64,000 nucleotides of DNA from Bacteroidota bacterium (lineage in GTDB: Bacteria > Bacteroidota > Bacteroidia > Flavobacteriales > Weeksellaceae). The notes under the pieces are model-generated. The model saw only the letters and a program-made list of their open reading frames with translations, made no database searches and was not told the DNA's origin. Positions 17,265 through 26,300 of the stretch are shown in pieces. How positions within the stretch are numbered: position 1 is the stretch's first letter; every line of letters starts with the position of its first letter. The stretch covers positions 62,001 through 126,000 of the forward strand of contig JAEWOR010000008.1 in assembly GCA_023399595.1 (NCBI GenBank), read 5' to 3'. The position numbers were made by a program, and so were the translations under genes.

Positions 17265-17969
17265 TTATTCAAATGTAATTTCTTCCACCATATTTCCATC
17301 TTTATCCCGAAGCTGAGCTATTCTTATCCCTTCTTCTTCCATTTCTACATGAAGGTTTATTAGGAGCTTATCTTTGTCTTTATCTTCAGAACTTGTTGTA
17401 ATAGGATCAATGAAAAAATTTTTCAGTTGCGAGGTAACCAAAGTATATTTGGAACTTAATACATCTGAAAAAATTCTTTTTAATTCCATAGATTCTGTAT
17501 CTGTGGTAGCTGCTGTAGGTCTGAAAATTTTAAGGTTTAATGATTTAATCTGGGGCATAATGTCTATTTTCTTCACTTCCGAAGTTACATTTTTCACATA
17601 CCTCTGATCTCTATTTTCCAAAGTCTTGAATAAAGTTTGAAATTCCTTAGATTGTATCTGTTCCTTTTTCACCAATGGAATTTTCAGTTTTTTAACTCTA
17701 TTCACTTCTTCAATTTTATCATTTACCTCCTCTACTAATTCTTCCTCATTAAATTTGAAATTGTATTTCCCTAAAGAGTCAATATCCGTAATTTTAAGAG
17801 GAATATCCATTTTTATACTCGAAATAGAATAACGGGGCACTTTAAAAAACTTCAAATACTCGTGCTTAGCGTATTCTTTGGCAATAATAACAGCATTTTC
17901 ATCCGCCAATTTCCGAGCCTGAATTATCTCTTTATTGAGATAATTCAGGTAATCAGATAATTTTATCAT
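17265..17969 (-). CDS. Uncharacterised protein with a DUF2589-like strand motif
   Basis: A 234-residue soluble protein. Residues 1-36 form an amphipathic helix (LSDYLNYLNKEIIQARKLADE). Residues 44-60 (VPRYSISSIKMDIPLKI) align without gaps to residues 203-219 of the neighbouring DUF2589 protein (VPSFRIETCEIDFNVKL), sharing the VP, central Ile, Asp and Lys. The middle is rich in charged residues, and the C-terminus holds beta strands (KLLINLHVEMEE, GIRIAQLRD). I infer that the two proteins share a beta-rich module and may assemble together. There is no signal peptide or membrane helix. Gaps to both neighbours are 9-11 nt. Confidence 0.7.
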   Translation of the reverse strand: MIKLSDYLNYLNKEIIQARKLADENAVIIAKEYAKHEYLKFFKVPRYSISSIKMDIPLKITDIDSLGKYNFKFNEEELVEEVNDKIEEVNRVKKLKIPLVKKEQIQSKEFQTLFKTLENRDQRYVKNVTSEVKKIDIMPQIKSLNLKIFRPTAATTDTESMELKRIFSDVLSSKYTLVTSQLKNFFIDPITTSSEDKDKDKLLINLHVEMEEEGIRIAQLRDKDGNMVEEITFE

Positions 17970-17980
17970 AATAGTAGTTT

Positions 17981-18880
17981 TTAAGCAGCTAAAATTCCAA
18001 GAATTTTTTCTAATCCAGCAGGCATTTCATCATTAGTCGCTTTTACACGCACCGCTAATGAATACTCTTTTTCTACTTTTATGCCCGTGCTAGTAGTTCT
18101 TTTATAAGCGACTTCCATATTAAAACTTACTTTTGCAAACAAACTGGTTAATCCACCCGAACCTGCACTTGTATTGGTTTTAATACCAAATTCACTGCTT
18201 ACATTTTGGGAATATGTGGATTTTAGTTTAACGTTGAAGTCTATTTCGCAAGTTTCTATACGGAAAGAAGGCACATTGAGGATGGAGATAAATGGCACAC
18301 TCAGTTTAACTTCCTGATCAATAGTTGGTTCTTCATTTGGAGTTTCTTCCTCATTAATATAATCTGGATTCGCAGCTTTTTTAATATAATTAAAATCTGC
18401 CATTCTCAATTTTTTAACATTAGGATCGGTTTCAGAAACCTCAAATCCTACTTCATTAATAAAACTTACGGTAGCTACAGAGGCATTGGTTTGAGCTTTT
18501 ACACAAGCATCTAAAGGTCCACCAATAATTTTTGCAAAATCTATACTTCCCAATTCAGCTGCAAAATTAGAGTCTGAAGCAGCTGCTGTTTTAAATAAAT
18601 CATTATCTGCACTCATTTGTCCAAATATTAATTTTAAAGTTGCGGCACTCATATTAGCCATTCCTGCTTCCCATTTGGCGTCGTATTTATCGCTAAAACT
18701 TTTTGCAATATCCAGAATTTGACTTTTAGACAAGTCACTTAATTCAGAAGGAGATCTTCCACTTATTTTGTCGTAAACTTCTGGAGAAATAATTTTTTCA
18801 ACACCAGATAATAGGTCAATTAACTCTGCTTTTGTTTTTTTAGTAAGGTCTTTACTTAAAACTGATTTTAAAGTTTCCAT
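17981..18880 (-). CDS. DUF2589 domain-containing protein
   Basis: A 299-residue soluble protein and first gene of the five-gene operon. Residues 1-110 are helical and Ser/Ala/Lys-rich. The DUF2589 region spans about 115-285: GGPLDACVKAQTNASVATV followed by FINEVGF (about 120-146), then SVPFISILNVPSFRIE and DFNVKLKSTYS (193-225), and a final strand pair VSFNMEVAYKRTTS and YSLAVRVKAT. A proline/acidic linker (EEETPNEEPTIDQ) interrupts the domain near 178-189. DUF2589 has no function that I know of. There is no signal peptide. Placement beside a cytoplasmic protease makes it a candidate substrate or scaffold; this is inference. Confidence 0.8.
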   Translation of the reverse strand: METLKSVLSKDLTKKTKAELIDLLSGVEKIISPEVYDKISGRSPSELSDLSKSQILDIAKSFSDKYDAKWEAGMANMSAATLKLIFGQMSADNDLFKTAAASDSNFAAELGSIDFAKIIGGPLDACVKAQTNASVATVSFINEVGFEVSETDPNVKKLRMADFNYIKKAANPDYINEEETPNEEPTIDQEVKLSVPFISILNVPSFRIETCEIDFNVKLKSTYSQNVSSEFGIKTNTSAGSGGLTSLFAKVSFNMEVAYKRTTSTGIKVEKEYSLAVRVKATNDEMPAGLEKILGILAA

Positions 18881-18932
18881 AATATATTGTGATTAAAAGT
18901 TAGTTTTTTGTTTTAGTTACACACCAAAATTA

Positions 18933-18940
18933 CAAACCTA
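18933..18940 (-). promoter_or_regulatory. Possible -7 box of the DUF2589/subtilisin operon
   Basis: On the minus strand this reads TAGGTTTG (TAnnTTTG), 52 nt before the start of the DUF2589 gene. No TTG lies at the expected -33 distance, so recognition may need an activator or an alternative sigma factor. Confidence 0.4.
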
Positions 18941-19029
18941 TAAACTTGAAAAAGTCAGTATTATCACTATTTTTTATTTCCGTAAAAATTACTATATTAT
19001 GAAACCGTAAAAAAAAACTCCACAACAAA

Positions 19030-19062
19030 AAAAGAAGCCCCCCCTTTATGGAAGCTTCTTTT
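19030..19062 (-). terminator. Intrinsic terminator of the dienoyl-CoA reductase-like SDR gene
   Basis: A 9-bp stem (AAAAGAAGC with GCTTCTTTT), a C-rich 15-nt loop, and an A-run at 19027-19033 that becomes a T-run on the minus strand. It lies 28 nt past the SDR stop codon. Confidence 0.75.
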
Positions 19063-19089
19063 CTATTTAAATTAATATGGTTTAAAAAA

Positions 19090-19971
19090 TTAATTGGATT
19101 TTTTAGCTTTAATCATTTGTTCTAACATATCCCACATTTCCGTAGGAATTTGATCCAGCATATTAAATTCACCTGCGCCCTGCAACCATTCGCCCCCGTC
19201 GATAGTTACCACTTCCCCATTCATATAAGCCGAATAATCTGAAACCAAATAAGCCGCTAGATTGGCTAATTCCTGATGTTCTCCGACTCTTCTTAATGGA
19301 ACTTTCTTACGCATATCGAATTTTTCTTGCAAATCGCCAGGAAGAAGTCTATCCCAAGCTCCTTTTGTTGGGAAAGGTCCTGGAGCAATGGCATTAAAAC
19401 GAATTCCATATTTTGCCCATTCCACTGCTAAACTTCTCGTCATAGCCAAAACACCTGCTTTTGCGCAGGCAGAAGGCACCACATACGCTGAGCCTGTCCA
19501 AGAATACGTAGTAACAATATTAAGAACCGTTCCTGGAGATTTGGTATCTATCCAATGTTTCCCGATAGAAAGCGTACAATTTTTGGTTCCTTTTAAAACG
19601 ATATCCAAAATAGAATCAAAAGCGGAATGCGTTAATCTTTCAGTTGGTGAAATAAAGTTTCCTGCAGCATTATTTAATAGAATATCAATTTTACCAAATT
19701 CTTTTAGCGTAGCTTCTTTCATGGCTTCCACTTCGTCCCAATTTCGAACATCACAAGAAACACATAAAACTTTACCGCCCGTTTCTTCTTCTAATTCTTT
19801 AGCAGTGGCCTGTAATTTTTCTAAATTTCTGGAAGTGATAACTACTTTTGCTCCTAACTGAAGGAAATATTTGGTCATCGCTTTGCCCAAACCGCTTCCG
19901 CCACCTGTAACAATGGCTACTTTATCTTGTAATGCTCCTTCACGAAGCATGGACTGTGTATATAAATTCAT
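19090..19971 (-). CDS. SDR oxidoreductase, 2,4-dienoyl-CoA reductase (DECR1-like)
   Basis: A 293-residue short-chain dehydrogenase. The NADP(H) site is TGGGSGLG (residues 22-29), with NNAAG near residue 100. The usual YxxxK is absent; instead Tyr156 (TTYSWTG) and Lys171 (SACAKAG) are 15 residues apart, as in mammalian 2,4-dienoyl-CoA reductase DECR1 (Tyr199/Lys214). The PGPFPTKGA and DGGEWLQGAGEFN segments also match that branch. It therefore probably reduces 2,4-dienoyl-CoA intermediates during beta-oxidation of polyunsaturated acids. Peroxisomal-type trans-2-enoyl reductase activity is an alternative. Monocistronic. Confidence 0.9.
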   Translation of the reverse strand: MNLYTQSMLREGALQDKVAIVTGGGSGLGKAMTKYFLQLGAKVVITSRNLEKLQATAKELEEETGGKVLCVSCDVRNWDEVEAMKEATLKEFGKIDILLNNAAGNFISPTERLTHSAFDSILDIVLKGTKNCTLSIGKHWIDTKSPGTVLNIVTTYSWTGSAYVVPSACAKAGVLAMTRSLAVEWAKYGIRFNAIAPGPFPTKGAWDRLLPGDLQEKFDMRKKVPLRRVGEHQELANLAAYLVSDYSAYMNGEVVTIDGGEWLQGAGEFNMLDQIPTEMWDMLEQMIKAKKSN

Positions 19972-20054
19972 GTTGTTGATTTTATGTAAAAATACTGAAA
20001 ACTTATTATTGAAAAGAACAAGTTTCTATAATTAACATGCTGAAAATAGCAATA

Positions 20055-20088
20055 AAAAACACCACTCCAAAGTTGAAGTGGTGTTTTT
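20055..20088 (-). terminator. Intrinsic terminator of the M16 peptidase gene
   Basis: A 12-bp perfect stem (AAAAACACCACT with AGTGGTGTTTTT), 10-nt loop, U-rich arm on either strand. It lies 16 nt past the stop codon. Confidence 0.9.
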
Positions 20089-20104
20089 ATAGTATCATAA
20101 AAGT

Positions 20105-23029
20105 TTAGTAACCAAACAAATCTTCCAAAGAGATTTTAGTTACTTCACCCAACTTCTTCATATCTTCCATTGGGACTTTCTTTTCAGAAGCAACAATAGC
20201 GTATGTATAAGGTTTATTCGACAATTTTGAAGTGTGGAATTTCTTTAAATCATTCATCGTAATTCCATCAACTGACGTGTAAATCTGCTTACGGATATCA
20301 TCATTCAAACCAAGGTCTTTAGCCTTAAGATAACTAAAAATAATACCATCTTGTGTAATCCTCTCCGTTTGGATGTCTTTTTTCACCTGACTTTTCGCCA
20401 ATTCTAAATTAGCTGGAAGTTCTGGCATTGTGGTAAGCAATTGGTTCATGGCTTTTGTAGCATCATTAAATTTATCGGCCTGACTTCCCACATAACTCAT
20501 CATATAATAATCATCTGATTTTTTAGCAGGAGAAACGTAATATCCATAAGTACTATAAGCCAAAGCTTTACTCTCGCGAATGGTTTGGAAAACAATAGAC
20601 CCCATTCCGCCACCAAAATAATTATTGAAAACGGTGTTTACAGTTGTTTGTTTAGGATCATACTTATCTGTATTTCTCAACCAACGTGTTTCCGCTTGAA
20701 CCATTTCATAATCTGTAAACAACACCTTGTTTTTTGTATGAGGAACTTGCGTAAATGTTTTGGTAGCATTAGGTTTTGCAAAAGATGCTGGAATACTATG
20801 AGTAGATTTTACTTTAGAAGTTATTTCGCTAAGTGAAGCTGGACCATAATAAATAACCGACTGCTCATAATTGTTCAGACTTTTAATTTTATCCACCAAT
20901 TCCTGAGAAGTAATTGTTTCTAAATCTGCACTATTAAGAGTATAATTAAATTTATTTTTTGCACCATACAAAGCATAGCTTGTTAAACCTTGCAAAATAG
21001 CTCCTTTATTGAGTTTAGCATCATTTCTAGCTTTTGTTAAACGTGCTTTTAATGCTTTTAGAGCGTTATCATCGGCTTTTACATTCAACACTAAATCTTC
21101 GTACAATTTTACAGCTTGATCAAAATTCTCCTGAAGACCTTCAATGGTTACAGTAGTATATTCCTCACCTGTGGAAACATTAAAACTAGAAGCAATTTTA
21201 TAGAAATCTTTAGAAATTTGCTCCGCAGACTTTTTATCCGTTCCTAAAAACTGAAGATATTGCGCTGCTATAGGCATTTTAAGGTCGTTTAAAGAACCAA
21301 TTTTATAACGGTATCTTAAACGATACAAAGAATTATCCTTGTTTGGAACGTATAGAACTTCCGCTTTACCCAATTTAGATTTCTGAATATCTTTATTAAA
21401 ATCTAAGAAAACTGGTTTTGATGGCGTACTTGGCATATCATCCACCAACTTCAAAAACGCTGATTGTTTATCCGCATTGGTTTCTACTGGAGTAATAGTT
21501 GGTTTTTCAATTTTTTGTAAATCTTTACGCTTGCCTTTTCTTTTTAAAATAGCCACATAATTATTCCCCAAATATTTATTAGCAAATGCCACAACATCAG
21601 CCTTTGTAATATTCGATAAATCGTTGACGTACGCCACTTGAGTTTTCCAATCTAATTCAGCTGTGAAAGCTCCTACAAGTGTATTAGCTCTGTCACCATA
21701 AGATTCAGTTTCGCGAATTTTATCTTTTTTGATGTTATTCACAATAGAAGAAATTAAATCATCATCAAAATTCCCTTTCTTAAGATTGTCAATTTCATTA
21801 ATCACTAATTTCTGAACTTCTTCTAAACTTTGCCCCGTTGTTGGTGAAGCCGAAAGATAAAGAATTCCATGATCTATTAAAGTATAAGTAAATGCACCAG
21901 CTCTTAATAGTTTTTGTTTTTTCACTAAATTAAGATCCAATAAACCCGCTTTCCCGTTGGTTAAAATTGCACCAACTAAATCTGCTAAAAGAACATCTTT
22001 ATCCTTATTCCCTGGAAGTCTGAAACCAATGGTTACACTTTCTGCGTCTGGCCCTACAATTTCTTTGGTAATTGGAGCATTGATGGGGGTTTCTGGTTTA
22101 AAAGTATATTTAGGAACTTCCTTAGACTTCATATAAGAAAAGTCTTTATCTATTTTTGCAATCACCTCATCTGGATTAAAATCTCCAGACATTACAATTC
22201 CCATATTATTAGGAACATAATAGGTATTAAAATATTTACGAATCTCTAATAAAGAAGGATTTTTAAGATGTTCTACAGTTCCAATAGTGGTTTGTAAACC
22301 ATAATTATGATTTTTGAATAAGCTTGAGAATAAAGTTTCAAAAACTTGTCTTCCATCGTTATCCAAAGTTCTATTTTTCTCTTCGTAAACCGCTTCTAAC
22401 TCGGTATGGAAAATTCTAAGAATAGGATTTCTGAAACGTTCCGACTGAACCGCTAAATATTTATCGATAGAACTAGAAGGCACGTCGTCTGTATAAACCG
22501 TTTCCTCAAAATTAGTCCAAGCATTGGTTCCCTGCGCTCCCATTCCGGACATCATTTTGTCGTATTCATTGGCGATAGAATACTTACTTGCAACTCCAGA
22601 AACGGAATCTATTTTTTTGTAAATAGCTTTTCTCTTCGTTTCGTCTTTTGTTTTGTTGTATTGTTCGTATAACTCATCAATCTTGTCCAATTCAGGCTTT
22701 TCTTTGCTCCAATCTAAAGAACCATATTTATCCGTTCCTTTGAAAAGCATATGCTCTAAATAATGAGCTAAACCAGTATTGGTAGACGGATCTGTTTTGC
22801 TTCCAGCTTTTACAGCAACATAAGCTTGAATTCTTGGATCTTTTGATGTTGGACTTAAAATAACTGTTAGTCCGTTTTTTAAAGTATAAAATCTAGCGTT
22901 TGTGGGATCATTAGTAACATATTTATAGGAATAATCTCCACTTTTTGCTTCTTTCCATTCGTGAGTTTGTCCGAAGGCGTTAAAAGAAAGCGCCGCAATT
23001 AGAAAGACACTTGAAATTTTTTTAATCAT
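20105..23029 (-). CDS. M16 family zinc metallopeptidase, two-domain, exported
   Basis: A 974-residue protein with a signal peptide (residues 1-20, ending FNAFG). The inverted zinc motif HYLEH is at 89-93 (HXXEH). The third-ligand region LEAVYEEKN follows, and two M16 half-domains repeat the AHYLEH.../N-terminal and IRESKALAYSTYGYY/C-terminal architecture. The second half lacks HXXEH, as expected for the inactive partner half. Compared with pitrilysin, an insertion of about 50 residues (EKPELDKIDELYEQYNK through MSGMGAQGTNAWT) follows the metal motif, as in other Bacteroidetes M16 enzymes. It probably degrades peptides in the periplasm. Confidence 0.93.
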   Translation of the reverse strand: MIKKISSVFLIAALSFNAFGQTHEWKEAKSGDYSYKYVTNDPTNARFYTLKNGLTVILSPTSKDPRIQAYVAVKAGSKTDPSTNTGLAHYLEHMLFKGTDKYGSLDWSKEKPELDKIDELYEQYNKTKDETKRKAIYKKIDSVSGVASKYSIANEYDKMMSGMGAQGTNAWTNFEETVYTDDVPSSSIDKYLAVQSERFRNPILRIFHTELEAVYEEKNRTLDNDGRQVFETLFSSLFKNHNYGLQTTIGTVEHLKNPSLLEIRKYFNTYYVPNNMGIVMSGDFNPDEVIAKIDKDFSYMKSKEVPKYTFKPETPINAPITKEIVGPDAESVTIGFRLPGNKDKDVLLADLVGAILTNGKAGLLDLNLVKKQKLLRAGAFTYTLIDHGILYLSASPTTGQSLEEVQKLVINEIDNLKKGNFDDDLISSIVNNIKKDKIRETESYGDRANTLVGAFTAELDWKTQVAYVNDLSNITKADVVAFANKYLGNNYVAILKRKGKRKDLQKIEKPTITPVETNADKQSAFLKLVDDMPSTPSKPVFLDFNKDIQKSKLGKAEVLYVPNKDNSLYRLRYRYKIGSLNDLKMPIAAQYLQFLGTDKKSAEQISKDFYKIASSFNVSTGEEYTTVTIEGLQENFDQAVKLYEDLVLNVKADDNALKALKARLTKARNDAKLNKGAILQGLTSYALYGAKNKFNYTLNSADLETITSQELVDKIKSLNNYEQSVIYYGPASLSEITSKVKSTHSIPASFAKPNATKTFTQVPHTKNKVLFTDYEMVQAETRWLRNTDKYDPKQTTVNTVFNNYFGGGMGSIVFQTIRESKALAYSTYGYYVSPAKKSDDYYMMSYVGSQADKFNDATKAMNQLLTTMPELPANLELAKSQVKKDIQTERITQDGIIFSYLKAKDLGLNDDIRKQIYTSVDGITMNDLKKFHTSKLSNKPYTYAIVASEKKVPMEDMKKLGEVTKISLEDLFGY

Positions 23030-23182
23030 AGTATTTATTTTTAGAAGCTCTAAATTTACTATTGTTTCGATAATAAAGAAGCGTTTTAGAAAATTTATTT
23101 ATTTTTTTCAACGACAAGTTATTTTTACAATAAAATATGTTCTCATATTTTTGTTTAATTATATAAAATATTCAAAAAAAAA

Positions 23183-23211
23183 TGGAGAAAAGCAGCAATT
23201 ACTTTTCTCCA
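23183..23211 (-). terminator. Intrinsic terminator of pyrC
   Basis: A 10-bp stem (TGGAGAAAAG with CTTTTCTCCA), 9-nt loop, followed on the minus strand by a run of nine T. Confidence 0.88.
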
Positions 23212-23270
23212 AAATACTCAATATATTTTCAAACTAAAATGCCAATTCTAACATCAGCAATATGTTATTT

Positions 23271-24605
23271 TTATCTATCAAACAACAATCTTTCTCCATG
23301 TTTAATAAGAGAGAAATTACCATTATCGTAAGCTAAATGCCCATTAACAAATGTTTGAGTAATTTTAGATTTCAATTCTGTTCCTTCCAACGGACTCCAA
23401 CCGCATTTGCTGATAATATTTTCCTTTGCTATTGTCCAAGGATTATCCAAATCTACCAACACCAAGTCGGCTTTATAACCTTCTTTAATAAAACCTCTTT
23501 TCTCCACTTGAAATAAAATAGCAGGATTGTGACACATTTTTTCTACAATTCTCTCTAAAGAAATTTTTCCATTATGATAATTTTCCAACATCACCGCTAA
23601 AGAATGCTGCACCAAAGGCGCGCCAGAAGGACATTTTGTATACACATTTTGTTTTTCTTCCCAAGTATGCGGAGCGTGATCTGTAGCCACAACATCTATC
23701 CTGTCATCCAAAAGGGCTTCCCAAAGTCCGTCCTTGTCTTTTTGCGTTTTCACCGCAGGATTCCATTTTATAAGAGAGCCTTTTGTCTCATAATCATCGT
23801 TTGTAAATGTTAAATGATGAACGCAAACTTCAGCTGTAATTTTTTTGTCTTTTAAAGGAATGTCATTTCTGAACAATGCCGTTTCCTTCGCTGTTGACAA
23901 ATGGAAAATATGCAATCTAGCACCTGTTTTCTCCGCCAACTCAACTGCTTTTGAAGACGATTTATAACAAGCTTCTTCACTTCTAATTAAATGATGAAAT
24001 TTCACTGGAATATCTTCACCATATTCAGCTTTATATTTTTCGGTATTGGCTTTTATGGTTGCTTCATCTTCGCAATGAACACAAATCAGCATTTTGGTTT
24101 TGCTAAAAATATTCTCCAAAGTTTCGGGATTGTCCACCAACATATTTCCTGTGGAAGAACCTAAAAACAACTTGATTGCCGCCACATTTTTCGGATTGGT
24201 CTTTAAAACTTCCTCTAAATTATCATTGGTTCCGCCCATTGAGAAAGAATAATTCGCGTAAGATTTTTCTGCACCTAATTGATATTTCTCTTCCAACAAT
24301 TCCTGAGTTACCGCATTCGGAACCGTGTTTGGTTGATCGATAAAACTGGTAACTCCACCTGCAATTGCTGCTTTAGATTCAGATTCAATATCGCCTTTAT
24401 GGGTTAAACCTGGCTCACGAAAATGCACCTGATCATCGATAACACCTGGAAGTAAGAATTTTCCAGAAGCATCAATTATTTGTTCAATATTTTCCTCGGA
24501 AATATTTTCAGCAATTTTCGAAATAATATCATTTTCTATCAACAAATCGCTTTCGAAAATTTGACCTTCATTGACGATTTGAGCATTTTTAATTAGAATT
24601 TTCAC
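23271..24605 (-). CDS. pyrC: Dihydroorotase
   Basis: A 444-residue class I amidohydrolase that closes carbamoyl-aspartate to dihydroorotate in pyrimidine synthesis. Visible signatures are HFREPGLTHKGD (61-72), the lysine carboxylation segment AAIKLFLGSSTGNM, metal ligands in CVHCEDE and IFHLSTAKE, and catalytic Asp in VVATDHAPHTWEEK. The first metal motif, normally HxH, here reads QVH (Gln59-Val60-His61), so one expected metal-binding His is replaced. I recall the same DDQVHFREPG variant in other Flavobacteria, so this is probably a lineage form and not an inactive enzyme. Short direct repeats lie upstream of the start. Confidence 0.92.
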   Translation of the reverse strand: MKILIKNAQIVNEGQIFESDLLIENDIISKIAENISEENIEQIIDASGKFLLPGVIDDQVHFREPGLTHKGDIESESKAAIAGGVTSFIDQPNTVPNAVTQELLEEKYQLGAEKSYANYSFSMGGTNDNLEEVLKTNPKNVAAIKLFLGSSTGNMLVDNPETLENIFSKTKMLICVHCEDEATIKANTEKYKAEYGEDIPVKFHHLIRSEEACYKSSSKAVELAEKTGARLHIFHLSTAKETALFRNDIPLKDKKITAEVCVHHLTFTNDDYETKGSLIKWNPAVKTQKDKDGLWEALLDDRIDVVATDHAPHTWEEKQNVYTKCPSGAPLVQHSLAVMLENYHNGKISLERIVEKMCHNPAILFQVEKRGFIKEGYKADLVLVDLDNPWTIAKENIISKCGWSPLEGTELKSKITQTFVNGHLAYDNGNFSLIKHGERLLFDR

Positions 24606-24611
24606 TTTTAT

Positions 24612-24642
24612 TTAGATATTAGATGTTAAGTGTTAGATGTTA
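24612..24642. repeat. Short direct repeats upstream of pyrC
   Basis: TTAGATGTTA occurs at 24619-24628 and 24633-24642, with a variant TTAGATATTA at 24612-24621. Such short AT-rich reiterations are common between flavobacterial genes; no function is evident. Confidence 0.6.
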
Positions 24643-24766
24643 GAATTCATGCTTTTAATTAAAGAGCCATTTTTCTTTCACCCATTTTTCTTTTCACAGA
24701 ACTACAAATTTACGTCTTTATGAACGAATTTTAATTGAGAAAATAAAATTTCAAAATCTAAATATC

Positions 24767-24774
24767 TACATTTG
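24767..24774 (+). promoter_or_regulatory. -7 box of the flippase gene
   Basis: TACATTTG matches TAnnTTTG exactly and ends 18 nt before the TTG start codon. The nearest upstream TTG is at 24735-24737, 29 nt away and too far for the consensus spacing. Confidence 0.5.
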
Positions 24775-24792
24775 CAGGAAAATTTTTGAATT

Positions 24793-26253
24793 TTGTATAA
24801 GAAATTATTAGGACAAACGGCTTTGTATGGATTAACAACGGTTATCATAAGATTATTCCCGTTCATCATTACGCCTATCCTTTTAAAGCTTTTCGGACCA
24901 GAAGCTTATGCTCCTTATGCAGATTTTTATTCTGTTGCAGGAGTAATTTCTGTTTTGCTCACTCACGGAATGGAAACTACTTTTTTCCGTTTTGCTCTCG
25001 ATGAAAAAGACGATAAAAAATTAATTTCTACCACTTTCTTTAGTGTTTTTGTAGCCACCGTTTTGTTTCTAGCCATTGTACTTATCAACAGGGTGTATTT
25101 TGCTAATGTTTTTAAAACACCAGAGCATGTAGATTTATTAACGCTAATTACCATAACATTAGGGTTAGATGCTTTTTGTGCCATCCCTTTTGTATTGCTT
25201 CGAAAGAATGAACAACCAATGAAATATGCGAGCATTAGGATTGCAAATGCTATTGTTAACTTTTTATTGGTAGTCTTTTTTTATAAATTTTTAATCAATG
25301 CACCCAACGGAATTTTTGGTTTAAAATACAACCCAGATTTTGGAATTGGTTATGCATTTATCGCCAATTTAGTAGCCAGTGCATTTACTTTTATTCTATT
25401 ATCAAAAGAACTTATAGTAGCGAGAATCAAGTATTTTTCATGGGAACTTTGGAAAAAAATGATGAAATATTCTTGGCCCATAACTATAGCGGGACTTGCA
25501 GGAATTATTAACGAAACTTTCGACCGACAATTCCTTAAATTTTTACTTCCAGAGGGTGAAAACCAAATTCAATTGGGAATTTATGGGGGTGTTACCAAAA
25601 TTGTAACTTTTGTAATTCTTTTTAGACAAGCCTATTCTCTCGGAATTGAGCCTTTTTTCTTTAGCCATTCCACCAATAAAAATGCAAAATCAACTTATGT
25701 AAAATTGATGGATGTTTTTATTGCGGTTAATTGCTTAATCATTTTATTTTTATGTGTTAATCTTAATTGGATTTCTCATTACTACATTAAGAATCCCGCT
25801 TATTATGAAGGATTGCCCATCTTACCGATATTATTTTTCGCAAGTTTATTTTTAGGAATTTATCTCAATCTTTCTATTTGGTATAAATTAACAGATCAAA
25901 CTATTGTTGGAGCCTATATTTCTTTTATTGGAGTAGCATTTACAATTGGAATTAATTTTTATTTCATTCCAAAATATGGTTATTGGGCTTCTACTTGGGC
26001 AACTATTATCAGTTATTTTGTTATGATGATGGTTTCTTATTTTTGGGGACAAAAAAAATATCCCGTCCCTTATAATACTTACTCCAATGCGATTATTATT
26101 TTAGTAACAATGATACTTTCATTCTTCAGTTACCAATATTTTAATGAGAATTACTTAGTTGGAAATCTTATTTTTCTCATTTTTGCTATTATATTAGTAA
26201 AGACTCAAAAAATTATTCCCGAAAATTTATTGAGAAAACTTAAGCTAAAATAA
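24793..26253 (+). CDS. Polysaccharide/LPS flippase (Wzx/MATE-like)
   Basis: A 486-residue integral membrane protein with about 12-14 hydrophobic segments, of the oligosaccharide-flippase (polysaccharide biosynthesis) family that moves lipid-linked sugar units across the inner membrane. The typical opening GQTALYGLTTVIIRLFPFI is present. The start is TTG at 24793: a TGA stop lies two codons upstream in the same frame and no ATG precedes the conserved N-terminus. A sugar-phosphate nucleotidyltransferase gene follows after 47 nt, which fits a role in surface glycan assembly. The glycan itself is unknown. Confidence 0.88.
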   Translation: MYKKLLGQTALYGLTTVIIRLFPFIITPILLKLFGPEAYAPYADFYSVAGVISVLLTHGMETTFFRFALDEKDDKKLISTTFFSVFVATVLFLAIVLINRVYFANVFKTPEHVDLLTLITITLGLDAFCAIPFVLLRKNEQPMKYASIRIANAIVNFLLVVFFYKFLINAPNGIFGLKYNPDFGIGYAFIANLVASAFTFILLSKELIVARIKYFSWELWKKMMKYSWPITIAGLAGIINETFDRQFLKFLLPEGENQIQLGIYGGVTKIVTFVILFRQAYSLGIEPFFFSHSTNKNAKSTYVKLMDVFIAVNCLIILFLCVNLNWISHYYIKNPAYYEGLPILPILFFASLFLGIYLNLSIWYKLTDQTIVGAYISFIGVAFTIGINFYFIPKYGYWASTWATIISYFVMMMVSYFWGQKKYPVPYNTYSNAIIILVTMILSFFSYQYFNENYLVGNLIFLIFAIILVKTQKIIPENLLRKLKLK

Positions 26254-26300
26254 ATTTTATATTACATTTATCTATTTAATAAATAAAACACACATTCTTT

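Noticed and set aside
17981..18880. DUF2589 protein as a bacterial gasdermin
   Set aside because: The neighbouring protease suggested a gasdermin-like pair, but the sequence shows the DUF2589 pattern and not the gasdermin N-terminal features or palmitoylated start.
19388..19861. 157-residue frame opposite the SDR gene
   Set aside because: Shadow of a strongly conserved enzyme; the protein lacks any domain.
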